Positions 26,562-36,706 of a stretch of 64,000 nucleotides of DNA are shown here, in pieces (the stretch's first letter is position 1; the number at the start of each line of letters is the position of its first letter). The notes under the pieces are model-generated. The model was not told where the DNA came from. It made no database searches and saw only the letters and a program-made list of their open reading frames with translations. Position numbers and translations under genes: made by a program. The DNA comes from an uncultured Clostridia bacterium (lineage in GTDB: Bacteria > Bacillota > Clostridia > Oscillospirales > Acutalibacteraceae). The DNA is taken from positions 1 through 64,000 of the forward strand of contig CALWUW010000036.1 in NCBI GenBank assembly GCA_944384815.1, written 5' to 3'.

Positions 26562-27302
26562 ATGAAAAAGTTTCAGCTTGCCCGGTGTCCTTATTGCGGG
26601 AAAAAATTAAATCCGGCCATGAGCTGGTATATGAAGACCCAGGGAGAATACATTTGCCCCAAGTGCGGAGGCATTTCCAATGTGGCCCTGGATCCGGCGG
26701 TGTACATTCTGGCCTGTGCCGCTATACTCCTTTCTTTGGCGGCGTTTCTCATTACCCGGGCTGTGAATAATATTTTCTCTGTATCCGCTTTTTTGTATAT
26801 GACAGGCCCGGTGTTTTTGTTTTCCCTTGCCAGTGCTTTTTTGGTGCGGCTGAAAAAGCCTATTCTTCGGAAAAAAACGAAGGTCTCTCCCGGGGGAAAT
26901 CCCTCCGGAGCCCCCGGAGCGCCGGAGGTTTCGGGTTATACCACCCAGTTTACCGGGATTCCCGGGGCTGCCGTGCCCCCTGTTTCCCAGGAGACGGTGC
27001 AGTTTTCGCCTCCGGATAAGGAGCAAAATTTCCCATCCCCTGCTTCCCCTACGGAAGCTGGGCCCTCCGCTCCCTACCCCCCGTATGCTTCCTATTCCGG
27101 CCAACCTCCTGTTTTTCCTCAAGGGCAGCCGGTACAGCCGGGGCAGCCGGGGCAATTCCCCCAGGTTTCCTACGCGCCCCCATCTTCCCCGGGATCGGAT
27201 CCCTGGAGCCCCGCGGGAAATTTCCCCGCCGGCGGCGGATGGCCGGCGCCCGGTGGAACGGATCGCTCTGTGACGGGTGAAAATTATACAACCCGAAAAT
27301 AA
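26562..27302 (+). CDS. Zinc-ribbon membrane protein with proline-rich tail, unknown function
   Basis: I do not recognise a named family. The 246-residue protein has an N-terminal zinc ribbon (CPYCGKKLN and CPKCGGIS, residues 8-36), then two predicted transmembrane helices (about 47-67 and 74-98). A basic patch (RLKKPILRKKTK) and about 140 residues of Pro/Gly/Gln-rich, probably disordered sequence complete it. The layout suggests a membrane-anchored protein with both soluble parts on the same side, most likely cytoplasmic given the Cys4 site and basic patch. ATG 26562 has AAGGTAGGA upstream. It is inserted between remB and gyrB. Confidence 0.75.
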   Translation: MKKFQLARCPYCGKKLNPAMSWYMKTQGEYICPKCGGISNVALDPAVYILACAAILLSLAAFLITRAVNNIFSVSAFLYMTGPVFLFSLASAFLVRLKKPILRKKTKVSPGGNPSGAPGAPEVSGYTTQFTGIPGAAVPPVSQETVQFSPPDKEQNFPSPASPTEAGPSAPYPPYASYSGQPPVFPQGQPVQPGQPGQFPQVSYAPPSSPGSDPWSPAGNFPAGGGWPAPGGTDRSVTGENYTTRK

Positions 27303-29421
<2,119 letters not shown>

Positions 29422-29600
29422 GCCGAATTTGTACCCTGTTTTATGTTTCTATGTTTTCTTCCGTTCTCAATTTTTTAGAGAGCAGAGAATCAGGAAAACA
29501 GGAAACCAGGAACCAGGAAAGCAAGGAAAGCAAGGAATCTCCTGTGCTTGCAGGCAGCAGGTAACAGGTAACAGGCAGAAAAGGAGTTTGAAACACATAT

Positions 29601-30437
29601 ATGGACATCAACCGAACGGAGAACCCCGGTGCGGGAGAAGAAGCTCCCCCTTTACCGGAAATGACCCCCAAGGCGATTAAGGAAGAACGGCAGGAAGAAA
29701 ACCGGGAAGAAATGTCTTCTACGGGTGCTTCCCGTTTTTCGGGCTGGACGGAAGAACCCTCTCCCCGTTCTTTCCGGGAGGAAGAAGAGGGCGAGGAAAA
29801 AGAAAAGGATGTTTCAGGCCGGGACGAAGAAGAGGATGAAGAAGAGGAAGAAATTTCCTGGGACGGAAGCCAGGCCCATTTGGTGCTGGAAGAGGACGCG
29901 GCGGAATATGAGCAGGCGCAGACGGGGATCCGTCTGGGCTGTTCTCTGCGGCCGGAAGAAGTGATGACAGCCTTGAACCGTTCCGGTTTCTCCAAAACCT
30001 TAGGCCGGAGAGCGGTGGTGGATGCTGTTTTGCTGGGGGCTTTGGCGGTGCTGTTTTTTGTGCAGCACTTTTTCTTCCAGGTAGGGCAGGCGTTGTTTTT
30101 CGGGGTGGTTGCTTTGATCTGCCTGGGGCTGGTGTTCCTGGTTCCCTATTTCGGGCGGAAAAAAATGACCCAGAGGATCCTTTCGGACCCCCATTCCGCC
30201 AAACTGGACTGCGTGATCTATCCGGACAGCGTAGTGCTGGGCAGCGGCGAAGGCCGTTGGGAGATCCCTCTGGATGGCACCTGCCGGATGGAAACATACA
30301 AAAAGATGCTTCTTTTGTTCCCCGCAGGGCAAAGAGAAATGGTAATCCTTCCCCTGCGGTGTATCGAGCCTTCGGTTCTGCCGGAGGTGCAGGCGATTCT
30401 GGAAGCCGGCACGGCCCGGCAGGAAGAAGAAGCCTGA
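29601..30437 (+). CDS. YcxB-like membrane protein 1, with acidic N-terminus
   Basis: Residues 1-90 are strongly acidic and low-complexity (EEEEGEEKEKD, DEEEDEEEEE). Then come a short SLRPEEVMTALNRSGF segment, two transmembrane helices (about residues 137-180) and a C-terminal beta-rich domain (LDCVIYPDSVVLGSGEGRWEIPL, then TYKKMLLLFPAGQREMVILPLRCI). This layout is that of the YcxB-like family (two helices plus a PH-like domain). 278 residues. It is the first of three similar genes between gyrB and gyrA. The RBS (AAAAGGAG) is rather far (15 nt) from ATG 29601. Function unknown. Confidence 0.7.
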   Translation: MDINRTENPGAGEEAPPLPEMTPKAIKEERQEENREEMSSTGASRFSGWTEEPSPRSFREEEEGEEKEKDVSGRDEEEDEEEEEISWDGSQAHLVLEEDAAEYEQAQTGIRLGCSLRPEEVMTALNRSGFSKTLGRRAVVDAVLLGALAVLFFVQHFFFQVGQALFFGVVALICLGLVFLVPYFGRKKMTQRILSDPHSAKLDCVIYPDSVVLGSGEGRWEIPLDGTCRMETYKKMLLLFPAGQREMVILPLRCIEPSVLPEVQAILEAGTARQEEEA

Positions 30438-30528
30438 CAGGTTTGGCCGAAAGGCCCCGGATCAAATCAGGCCGGCGGAGTTCCCTTATGGGAAATGAAC
30501 CGATCCCGGCCGGAAAAGGAAGAGAACA

Positions 30529-31089
30529 ATGCCTGGATTTTACGAAGGAGACCCGTTTTTTACCGGGGAGATCACCCTTTCCCCCAAGGATCTGGCCAAA
30601 GCTTCCCTTTTGGCTCAGCGGCAGAAAAAACCGGCTTCCCGGCCCTGGGTGCGGGGCGGCATGCTGCTGACGGCTTCCCTTTTGTTTTTGGCTGTGATCC
30701 CCTATTATCAGGCGGTGTATAACGAATTTTGGTTTCCCCTTGCCCTGTGTCTTTTGTTCTTACTTTTGGCGGTGGGAGCCTGGGCGGTTCTGCCCCGGCT
30801 GGAGGAAGAAGAAGAGATCCGGCGGTTTTCCACAGACGGATTTCGTTTGGAGCCTGCCCGGGTTTGTTTATACCGGGATAGTTTTACCCTGGAAAATGCC
30901 TTTCAGCGTTTTACGGAAAACTGGGTGGACTTTCAAAACTGCTATGAGAGCCGGGAGTATTTTATCGTCACCGGCGGGAAAAATTATCGCCTTTTGGTGC
31001 TGCCCAAAGCCCAGCTTTCCCAAAAGCAGCAGGAAGAAGCGGCTTTTGGCCTGCAGCAGCAGTTTGCCTTTCGCTATAAAAAAGTCTAA
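30529..31089 (+). CDS. YcxB-like membrane protein 2
   Basis: The 186-residue protein opens with a GEITLSPKDLAKASLLAQRQ segment. Two transmembrane helices follow (about 45-66 and 70-86: MLLTASLLFLAVIPYYQAVY; LALCLLFLLLAVGAWAVL), then an acidic linker and a soluble domain ending RLLVLPKAQLSQKQQEEAAF. It is divergent from but laid out like its two neighbours. RBS GGAAAAGGAAG, ATG 30529. Probable local duplication followed by divergence; function unknown. Confidence 0.7.
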   Translation: MPGFYEGDPFFTGEITLSPKDLAKASLLAQRQKKPASRPWVRGGMLLTASLLFLAVIPYYQAVYNEFWFPLALCLLFLLLAVGAWAVLPRLEEEEEIRRFSTDGFRLEPARVCLYRDSFTLENAFQRFTENWVDFQNCYESREYFIVTGGKNYRLLVLPKAQLSQKQQEEAAFGLQQQFAFRYKKV

Positions 31090-31323
31090 AGCCTTTATCC
31101 CCCAGCCTCCTTTTCAGGGGGCTGCTGGAAACAATAACGGCACCTCCCCCGCCTTAAAAAGGCAGACCCTGCGCCGGGAGCTTGAAATTTGCAGGCTGCC
31201 CGGGGAATAAACCATCCTGCGCGGATCCGCCCGGAGTGTATAGGTTGTAGGCTATAGGCTATAGGTGCTGTACAGAAAAGAGGAAACGGCCCCGGAAACG
31301 GGGAGGAAAGGAGAGGAAAAGCT
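31090..31323. other. Short gap before YcxB-like gene 3
   Basis: 31100-31160 holds a hairpin-like GGGGGCTGCTGG region. 31240-31265 repeats TAGGTTGTAGGCTATAGGCTATAGG in a 9-bp period (TATAGGCTA). No gene. Confidence 0.45.
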
Positions 31324-31962
31324 TTGCAGCGGGAACAAACACAGAACGTTTCGGAAAATCCCAAGGTTTCCCCGGAGCACCCGGAGAACCCGGAGTCCTT
31401 GGAATCCTTGGAAAATAAGGAAGAGATTTCCGTCAGCTTTCTTCTGACCAAAGAGGATTACGGCGCCTATTGTGTGGAAGCCGTAAAAGCCAGAATCCCT
31501 AACCGGGACAGAATGCTGATCCGTATTTTGGGAGCGGTGTCCATTCTGGCGGGCTTTATGCTGGCGTTTTTCCTTCGGGAAAGCCCCTGGGGATTCGGCT
31601 GGACAGCCTGCCTGGAGCTTTTGGGGCTGGTGCTGCTGATTTGGTACGATTTTATTCTGCCAAGCTACGTGCGGGCTTCCGCCTGCGGGTATATGGACCG
31701 GCACCGGGAACAGCTTACCTCCCGGAACTTTATCTTCACCCCTTCCCGGTTCTTTTACACCAGCGACGGCTGCTCCATGGAGATCCCTTATCAGAAGCTG
31801 CATCAGGCTTTGGAAAGCGGAGGCATGCTGCTTTTGTATCTGGGGGCGGACGATCCGCTGTATTTGCCAAAACGAGCGGTGTCCCAGGAAGAGCTGGAGA
31901 CCATTCGCTCCTTTCTCTCTTCTTCTCTTAACGAAAAATTTCATCAGGAAGGTGCCCGATAA
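31324..31962 (+). CDS. YcxB-like membrane protein 3
   Basis: The 212-residue protein begins with a hydrophilic P/E/N/S segment (about 35 residues, with a PENPESLESLEN repeat feel). It continues with the family opening SVSFLLTKEDYGAYCVEA, two transmembrane helices (about 70-112) and a soluble domain with RNFIFTPSRFFYTSDGCSMEIPY ending YLPKRAVSQEELETIRSFL. That ending is the most canonical YcxB-like version of the three. It starts at TTG 31324 after GGAAAGGAGAGG. Its stop is immediately followed by the gyrA ATG, so it is coupled to gyrA translation. Confidence 0.75.
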   Translation: MQREQTQNVSENPKVSPEHPENPESLESLENKEEISVSFLLTKEDYGAYCVEAVKARIPNRDRMLIRILGAVSILAGFMLAFFLRESPWGFGWTACLELLGLVLLIWYDFILPSYVRASACGYMDRHREQLTSRNFIFTPSRFFYTSDGCSMEIPYQKLHQALESGGMLLLYLGADDPLYLPKRAVSQEELETIRSFLSSSLNEKFHQEGAR

Positions 31963-34575
31963 ATGGACGAGATTTTTGAAAACAGCCGCATTATTCCAGT
32001 GGATCTGGAAAAAGAAATGAAAAAATCCTTTTTGGATTACTCCATGTCCGTCATCGTTTCCCGGGCGCTGCCCGATGTGCGGGACGGATTAAAGCCGGTT
32101 CACCGCCGGATCCTGTATACCATGTTTGAAAACAATCTGGCTCCCAATAAAGCCTACCGCAAGTGCGCGGACACGGTGGGAACCGTTCTGGGTCGTTATC
32201 ATCCCCACGGAGACGCTTCGGTGTATGACGCTTTGGTGCGTCTGGCCCAGGACTTCTCCATGCGGTATATGCTGGTGGACGGCCACGGAAACTTCGGCTC
32301 CGTGGACGGAGACCCCCCGGCTGCTTACCGATATACGGAAAGCCGTATGAGTCCCCTTTCCGTGGAAATGCTCCGGGATATTGAAAAAGAGACGGTGGAT
32401 TTTGCCCCTAACTACGACGACCGCCTGAAAGAACCCACGGTTCTTCCCTGCCGGTTCCCCAATCTTCTGGTGAACGGCTCCACAGGTATCGCCGTAGGTA
32501 TGGCCACCAATATCCCGCCCCACAATATGGGAGAAGTGATCGACGGCATGTGCTGCCTCATTGATAACCCGGAGGCTTCCCTGGAAGACCTGATGGAGCA
32601 TATCAAGGGGCCTGATTTCCCCACAGGGGGCATCATCATGGGCCGGGCGGGCATCCGCGCCGCCTACGCCACCGGTCGGGGACGGATCACCGTTCGGGCC
32701 CGGGCGGAGATCGAAGAAGAGAAAAACGGCCGGTTCAACATTGTGGTAACGGAAATTCCCTACCAGGTGAACAAAGCCCGGCTGATCGAGAATATTGCCG
32801 ATCTGGTAAAAGAAAAGCGCATTGAGGGCATTGCCAATGTGGACGACCATTCCGACCGGGACGGCATGCACATTGTCATTACCGTAAAGCGGGACGCTTC
32901 CCCCCAGATCGTGTTGAACCAGCTGTATTCCTACACCCAGATGCAGACCACCTTCGGCGTGATCATGCTGGCGATTGTCAACGGAGAGCCCAAGACCCTG
33001 ACCCTGAAGCAGTGTTTGGAGGAATATATCCAGCACCAGGAGCAGGTCATCACCCGGCGCACCCAGTTCGATCTGCGGAAAGCAGAGGAACGGGCCCACA
33101 TTCTGGAAGCGCTGAAGATCGCCGTGGATAATATCGACGAGATCATTGCCATTATCCGCTCCAGTAAGGACAGATCCACCGCCCGTGCCCGGATGACGGA
33201 GCGCTTCGGGCTGGACGATGTGCAGACCCAGGCCATTGTGCAGATGCCTTTGGGCAATCTTACCGGTCTGGAACGGCAGAAGCTGGAGGACGAGCTGGCG
33301 GCTATTGAAGCCAAGGTGGAAGATCTGAAAGATATTCTGGCCAACCATAGCCGGCTTATGGGCATTATCAAGGACGAAGCCATGGAGATCCGGAAGAAGT
33401 ACAGCGATCCCCGGCGCACGGAGATCGCCGCCATTACCGGAGAAGTGGACATCGAGGATCTGATCCCCCGGGAGGACTGTGTGCTGACCCTGACGGATCT
33501 GGGATATGTAAAGCGCCAGCCTACGGATACCTACCGGCTCCAGCGCCGGGGCGGCCGGGGCATTTCCGGCATGAGCCGCCGGGAAGAGGACGCGGCCTCG
33601 GAGATGTTCGTAATCAATTCCCACGATTATGTGTTGTTCTTTACCAACCAGGGCCGGGTGTACCGGCTGAAATGCTATGAGATTCCGGAGGGCTCCCGCA
33701 CCAGCAAGGGCATGAACATTGTGAACCTTCTGCCTTTGGGTGGGGATGAACGGGTTACGTCCATGATCCGGGTGCCGGAATTTGATGAAGAAAGCTTCCT
33801 GGTAATGGTTACCCGGAGAGGCACCATCAAGCGTACGGAGCTTTCCGCCTTCCGCAGCGTGCGAAAAGGCGGGCTCATTGCCCTGACTCTGGAAGAAGGG
33901 GACGAGCTGGCTTGGGTGCGGCTCACGTCCGGCAATGATCAGCTGATCGTTGCCACCCGAGGGGGCATGGCCATCCGCTTCCAGGAAACGGACGTGCGTG
34001 CCATGGGCCGGACAGCCCGGGGCGTGCGTGCCGTGCACCTGAAGGAGCAGGATGAAGTTATCGGCATGAGCACCGTCCGGGAAGGCGGATTGGTGCTGAC
34101 GGTTTCCGAAACGGGATACGGCCGTCTTTCTCCCCTGGAGGATTACCGGATCCAGTCCCGCGGCGGCAAGGGCATTACCAACTATCATACCCAGCGCTAC
34201 GGCCAGGTGGCGGGAATCAAGATCGTGGATCCGGAGGACGATGTGATCCTGATTTCCTCCGACGGTATCATTATCCGCATCCAGGCCAGTTCCATCCGGC
34301 TTTGTGCCCGTCCCAGCAAAGGCGTGCGGGTGATGAAGCTGGCGGAAGGAAGCCATGTGGTCACCCTGGCCAGAACCGCCCATGAGGAGGAAGAGGAAAC
34401 CGATGCCCTTCCGGAGGAGGACGATGTGCCGGATCTGACGGAAGAAGAACTGGCCGCCTCGGAAGCGGAGGACCAGGCCAACGAAACTTCCCATGAGGAA
34501 ACCCTGGAAGAAGAGCTTTCGGAAGATCTGACGGAAGAAACTTTGGAAGAGATCCCGGAAGAAGAACAGGAATAA
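31963..34575 (+). CDS. gyrA: DNA gyrase subunit A
   Basis: This is the DNA-cleaving subunit of gyrase. The 870-residue protein has the active-site tyrosine in [10 protein letters not shown], the quinolone-pocket segment [11 protein letters not shown], and a beta-propeller C-domain with the GyrA box QRRGGRG (needed for wrapping and supercoiling). Residue 85 is Ala where E. coli has Ser83. The last 70 or so residues are an acidic E/D-rich tail ([14 protein letters not shown]..), longer than usual. ATG 31963 directly follows the previous stop codon; AGGAAGGTG is the RBS. Confidence 0.97.
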   Translation: MDEIFENSRIIPVDLEKEMKKSFLDYSMSVIVSRALPDVRDGLKPVHRRILYTMFENNLAPNKAYRKCADTVGTVLGRYHPHGDASVYDALVRLAQDFSMRYMLVDGHGNFGSVDGDPPAAYRYTESRMSPLSVEMLRDIEKETVDFAPNYDDRLKEPTVLPCRFPNLLVNGSTGIAVGMATNIPPHNMGEVIDGMCCLIDNPEASLEDLMEHIKGPDFPTGGIIMGRAGIRAAYATGRGRITVRARAEIEEEKNGRFNIVVTEIPYQVNKARLIENIADLVKEKRIEGIANVDDHSDRDGMHIVITVKRDASPQIVLNQLYSYTQMQTTFGVIMLAIVNGEPKTLTLKQCLEEYIQHQEQVITRRTQFDLRKAEERAHILEALKIAVDNIDEIIAIIRSSKDRSTARARMTERFGLDDVQTQAIVQMPLGNLTGLERQKLEDELAAIEAKVEDLKDILANHSRLMGIIKDEAMEIRKKYSDPRRTEIAAITGEVDIEDLIPREDCVLTLTDLGYVKRQPTDTYRLQRRGGRGISGMSRREEDAASEMFVINSHDYVLFFTNQGRVYRLKCYEIPEGSRTSKGMNIVNLLPLGGDERVTSMIRVPEFDEESFLVMVTRRGTIKRTELSAFRSVRKGGLIALTLEEGDELAWVRLTSGNDQLIVATRGGMAIRFQETDVRAMGRTARGVRAVHLKEQDEVIGMSTVREGGLVLTVSETGYGRLSPLEDYRIQSRGGKGITNYHTQRYGQVAGIKIVDPEDDVILISSDGIIIRIQASSIRLCARPSKGVRVMKLAEGSHVVTLARTAHEEEEETDALPEEDDVPDLTEEELAASEAEDQANETSHEETLEEELSEDLTEETLEEIPEEEQE

Positions 34576-34597
34576 ACAGCGGAACAGGAGCGGAAAG

Positions 34598-35284
34598 ATG
34601 AAAAATCTATATATCCCCCGATACAGCGCCTTTTGCCGCCGGTCGTGCCTGAAACGGCGGAGCCTTTACGCGTGCGTGTGTTTGTGTTTATGCCTTAGCT
34701 TATGTTTTTCCCTGTTTGGGTGCGCCAAAAAGGAAGAAACTGCCTCCGGCGTTTCTTCCGGGGCGGAAAGCAGCGCCCAGACCAGCGGGGAGCCTTCGGA
34801 GCCTGCCGGGGAAGAAAGCTCCCAAAGCGGAAACGTAGCCCCGGAAAGCCAGGACACGGAAAGCTCTTCCCCGGAAAATTCCGAGGAACCGGCGGCGTTT
34901 ACCCAAAAATTCCAGGAAAATCCCTTAGATGCCGCCTACCGGGCGGAATCGGAACAGGCGGTTTCCAATCTGGAGATCAAAGCCGTAGCGGAGAAATACG
35001 CCGGGCTTTGGGCGGCAGAAGGAGAAGCGGCCTATGATGCCCTGCTGGAAGCCTCCGGGCAGGACCCGGAAGTGATCGCCCGGCAGGAAGAGTGGTATGC
35101 TTCCCGGCAGGAGGAAATGGAGAAAATCACCCAGCAGGCCCAGGAAATCGGCGGCTCCCTTGCCCAGGCGGAGGAAGCCACCCTGCGGATGGAGTATTTC
35201 CGGCAAAGAGCCCGGGAGCTGTATCTGGAGCTGTTTTCCTATGAGCCGGATTTTACCTTCGCCTTTGTGCCGGAGGAAGAATAA
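34598..35284 (+). CDS. Predicted secreted lipoprotein, unknown function
   Basis: The 228-residue protein has a long basic N-terminus, a hydrophobic stretch (YACVCLCLCLSLCFSLFGC) and a lipobox LFGC. It should therefore be lipid-anchored on the outer face of the membrane. Residues 50-100 are a disordered Ser/Glu/Pro linker. The rest (about 105-228) is a charged helical domain (AESEQAVSNLEIKAVAEKYAGLWAAEG.., EEWYASRQEEMEKITQQAQEIGG) that I do not recognise; the C-terminus FAFVPEEE resembles small bacterial lipoproteins with lysozyme-inhibitor-like or DUF1311-like helices. It starts 22 bp after gyrA (RBS AGGAGCGG), so probably co-transcribed. Confidence 0.75.
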   Translation: MKNLYIPRYSAFCRRSCLKRRSLYACVCLCLCLSLCFSLFGCAKKEETASGVSSGAESSAQTSGEPSEPAGEESSQSGNVAPESQDTESSSPENSEEPAAFTQKFQENPLDAAYRAESEQAVSNLEIKAVAEKYAGLWAAEGEAAYDALLEASGQDPEVIARQEEWYASRQEEMEKITQQAQEIGGSLAQAEEATLRMEYFRQRARELYLELFSYEPDFTFAFVPEEE

Positions 35285-35339
35285 GCCGGAAGTTTGGTTG
35301 AAAGAAAACCGGCTGCCGGCAAGGCAGCAACTTAGCAGG

Positions 35340-35387
35340 CCAACAAGCCAACAAGCTGGCAAGCTAACAAGCCGACAGACCGGCAGA
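35340..35387. repeat. Octamer array CCAACAAG downstream of the lipoprotein gene
   Basis: Six 8-bp units: CCAACAAG, CCAACAAG, CTGGCAAG, CTAACAAG, CCGACAGA, CCGGCAGA. It sits between the gene end and its terminator. Confidence 0.75.
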
Positions 35388-35398
35388 AAAAACATTGT

Positions 35399-35432
35399 TT
35401 ACGCCCGGCGGACCTCTGCCGGGCGTATTTTC
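35399..35432 (+). terminator. Terminator after the gyrA-lipoprotein unit
   Basis: Stem ACGCCCGGC/GCCGGGCGT with an 8-nt loop, followed by ATTTTCC. Confidence 0.8.
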
Positions 35433-35459
35433 CCTGGAAAGCAAAGGAGGAAAGCTCCC

Positions 35460-36119
35460 ATGCCCCAGGGATTTCCAGATTTCCCCGTTTACGGGGCGGA
35501 GAAGGGATGGTTTGCCATGAACACCATGAAGAACAAAGAATCGGCAGAGAAAGTCATTCAGGAAGAAACACCGCAGCGGCTGTGGGAGCGGCGGCTTTCC
35601 GGGGAAACCCTGTATAACGGCCGGATCATCCGGGTGGAAAAGGACCGGGTGCAGCTGGAAAACGGCCAGGAAGCTTTTCGGGAAGTGGTGCGGCATCCGG
35701 GAGGGGTGTCCGTAGCGGTGCTTACCGGAGAAAACCAGATCCTACTGGTGCGGCAGTTCCGGTATCCCTATGGGAAGACGCTGCTGGAATGCCCGGCGGG
35801 AAAGCTGGAGCCCGGAGAGGACCCCTTTGAAGCCGCCTGCCGGGAGCAGCTGGAAGAAACAGGCACCACCGGCCAGACCTATGTGTTTCTGGGGGAAATG
35901 TACCCCACCCCCGGCTATTGCGACGAAATTATCCGGATGTATGCCTGCCGGCAGGCCCAGGCCGGAGAGCAGGACCTGGATCCGGATGAGTTTTTGGAAG
36001 TGGAGCGCGTTCCTTTGGAGGAAGCGGAGCGAATGGTGCTGCAGGGAGAGATCCGGGACGGCAAAACCCAGATCATGGTGCTGAAAACCGCCGGACTGGT
36101 CCGGCAGGGAAAACTGTAA
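35460..36119 (+). CDS. Nudix hydrolase, ADP-ribose pyrophosphatase family
   Basis: The 219-residue protein has the Nudix box (AGKLEPGEDPFEAACREQLEETG, i.e. GX5EX7REXXEEXG with minor variation) in the ADP-ribose pyrophosphatase layout. In that layout an N-terminal strand region (ETLYNGRIIRVEKDRVQLENG; VVRHPGGVSVAVL) precedes the box and MYPTPGYCDEIIRMYACR follows. It likely hydrolyses ADP-ribose or related nucleotide diphosphates. ATG 35460 is chosen for its excellent RBS AAAGGAGG (9 nt); an in-frame ATG at 35517 is the alternative and would remove about 19 non-conserved residues. Confidence 0.88.
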   Translation: MPQGFPDFPVYGAEKGWFAMNTMKNKESAEKVIQEETPQRLWERRLSGETLYNGRIIRVEKDRVQLENGQEAFREVVRHPGGVSVAVLTGENQILLVRQFRYPYGKTLLECPAGKLEPGEDPFEAACREQLEETGTTGQTYVFLGEMYPTPGYCDEIIRMYACRQAQAGEQDLDPDEFLEVERVPLEEAERMVLQGEIRDGKTQIMVLKTAGLVRQGKL

Positions 36120-36158
36120 GCAGCAAGCAGCAAGCAGTAAGCAGAAGCAACAAGCAAT
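36118..36158. repeat. 7-bp tandem tract AAGCAGC after the Nudix gene
   Basis: AAGCAGC, AAGCAGC, AAGCAGT, AAGCAG, AAGCAAC, AAGCAAT follow directly from the stop codon. The remainder of the gap to 36568 is low-complexity with no gene. Confidence 0.65.
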
Positions 36159-36568
36159 AAAAGCAAAGGGAAAATAAAAAGCGGCAGCGGGAAGTTTGGA
36201 AGGATACCAGGTGCAGGGCGCCTGCTGAAAGCCAGAAGCCAAAAGCTGTAAATGGTTTCCTGCTTTATCTCCCCCTTTTTGCGCCTTTCCCCTTTCCCCT
36301 TTTCCCTTTTCCTTTTTCCCTTTTTCCTTTTCTATTTGCTGATGGAATCATGCTTTTCCATACATTGTATAATTGTATATATTTCGGGATACCTCCAAGA
36401 TCTTGTGGGATTGTGGGAGCATCCCGGTTTTTTTCTTGAAAAAAGGCTATAAAATGGGAAGAAGTTTTTCACAAAACAGGAAAAATCAGGAGAAAGCCGT
36501 TCACAAAATCGTAAAAAAATCCAGTCTGTACGCCAAAAAACAAGGATTTCCACTTTTCCACAGAAATT

Positions 36569-36625
36569 CAACATATTGATTATTTCTTGTTTTTCATTGA
36601 CACCAATCACTATATATAGTATAAT
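36569..36625 (+). promoter_or_regulatory. nrdD promoter with two NrdR-box-like operators
   Basis: TTGACA (36597-36602), a 17-bp spacer and TATAAT (36620-36625) form a consensus promoter. The spacer contains CTATATATAG (36610-36619), which fits the NrdR-box core CWATATATWG exactly. A second copy with one mismatch, CAACATATTG (36569-36578), lies 41 bp upstream, about four helical turns. This fits NrdR repression of ribonucleotide reductase genes when dATP/ATP is sensed. nrdR itself is not in the window. Confidence 0.75.
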
Positions 36626-36706
36626 CATTTTCAGCACGTAAAGGAAGGAGGACGTCCTTCCAGATTATAGAATTCTCTTAAAGAAAAACGAGAGGCAGTG
36701 ATCCCT

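Noticed and set aside
32089..34494. 801-codon antisense frame opposite gyrA, and similar long frames opposite nrdD and gyrB
   Set aside because: Long antisense frames are a by-product of the third-position GC bias of these genes; no start signals or family features were seen.
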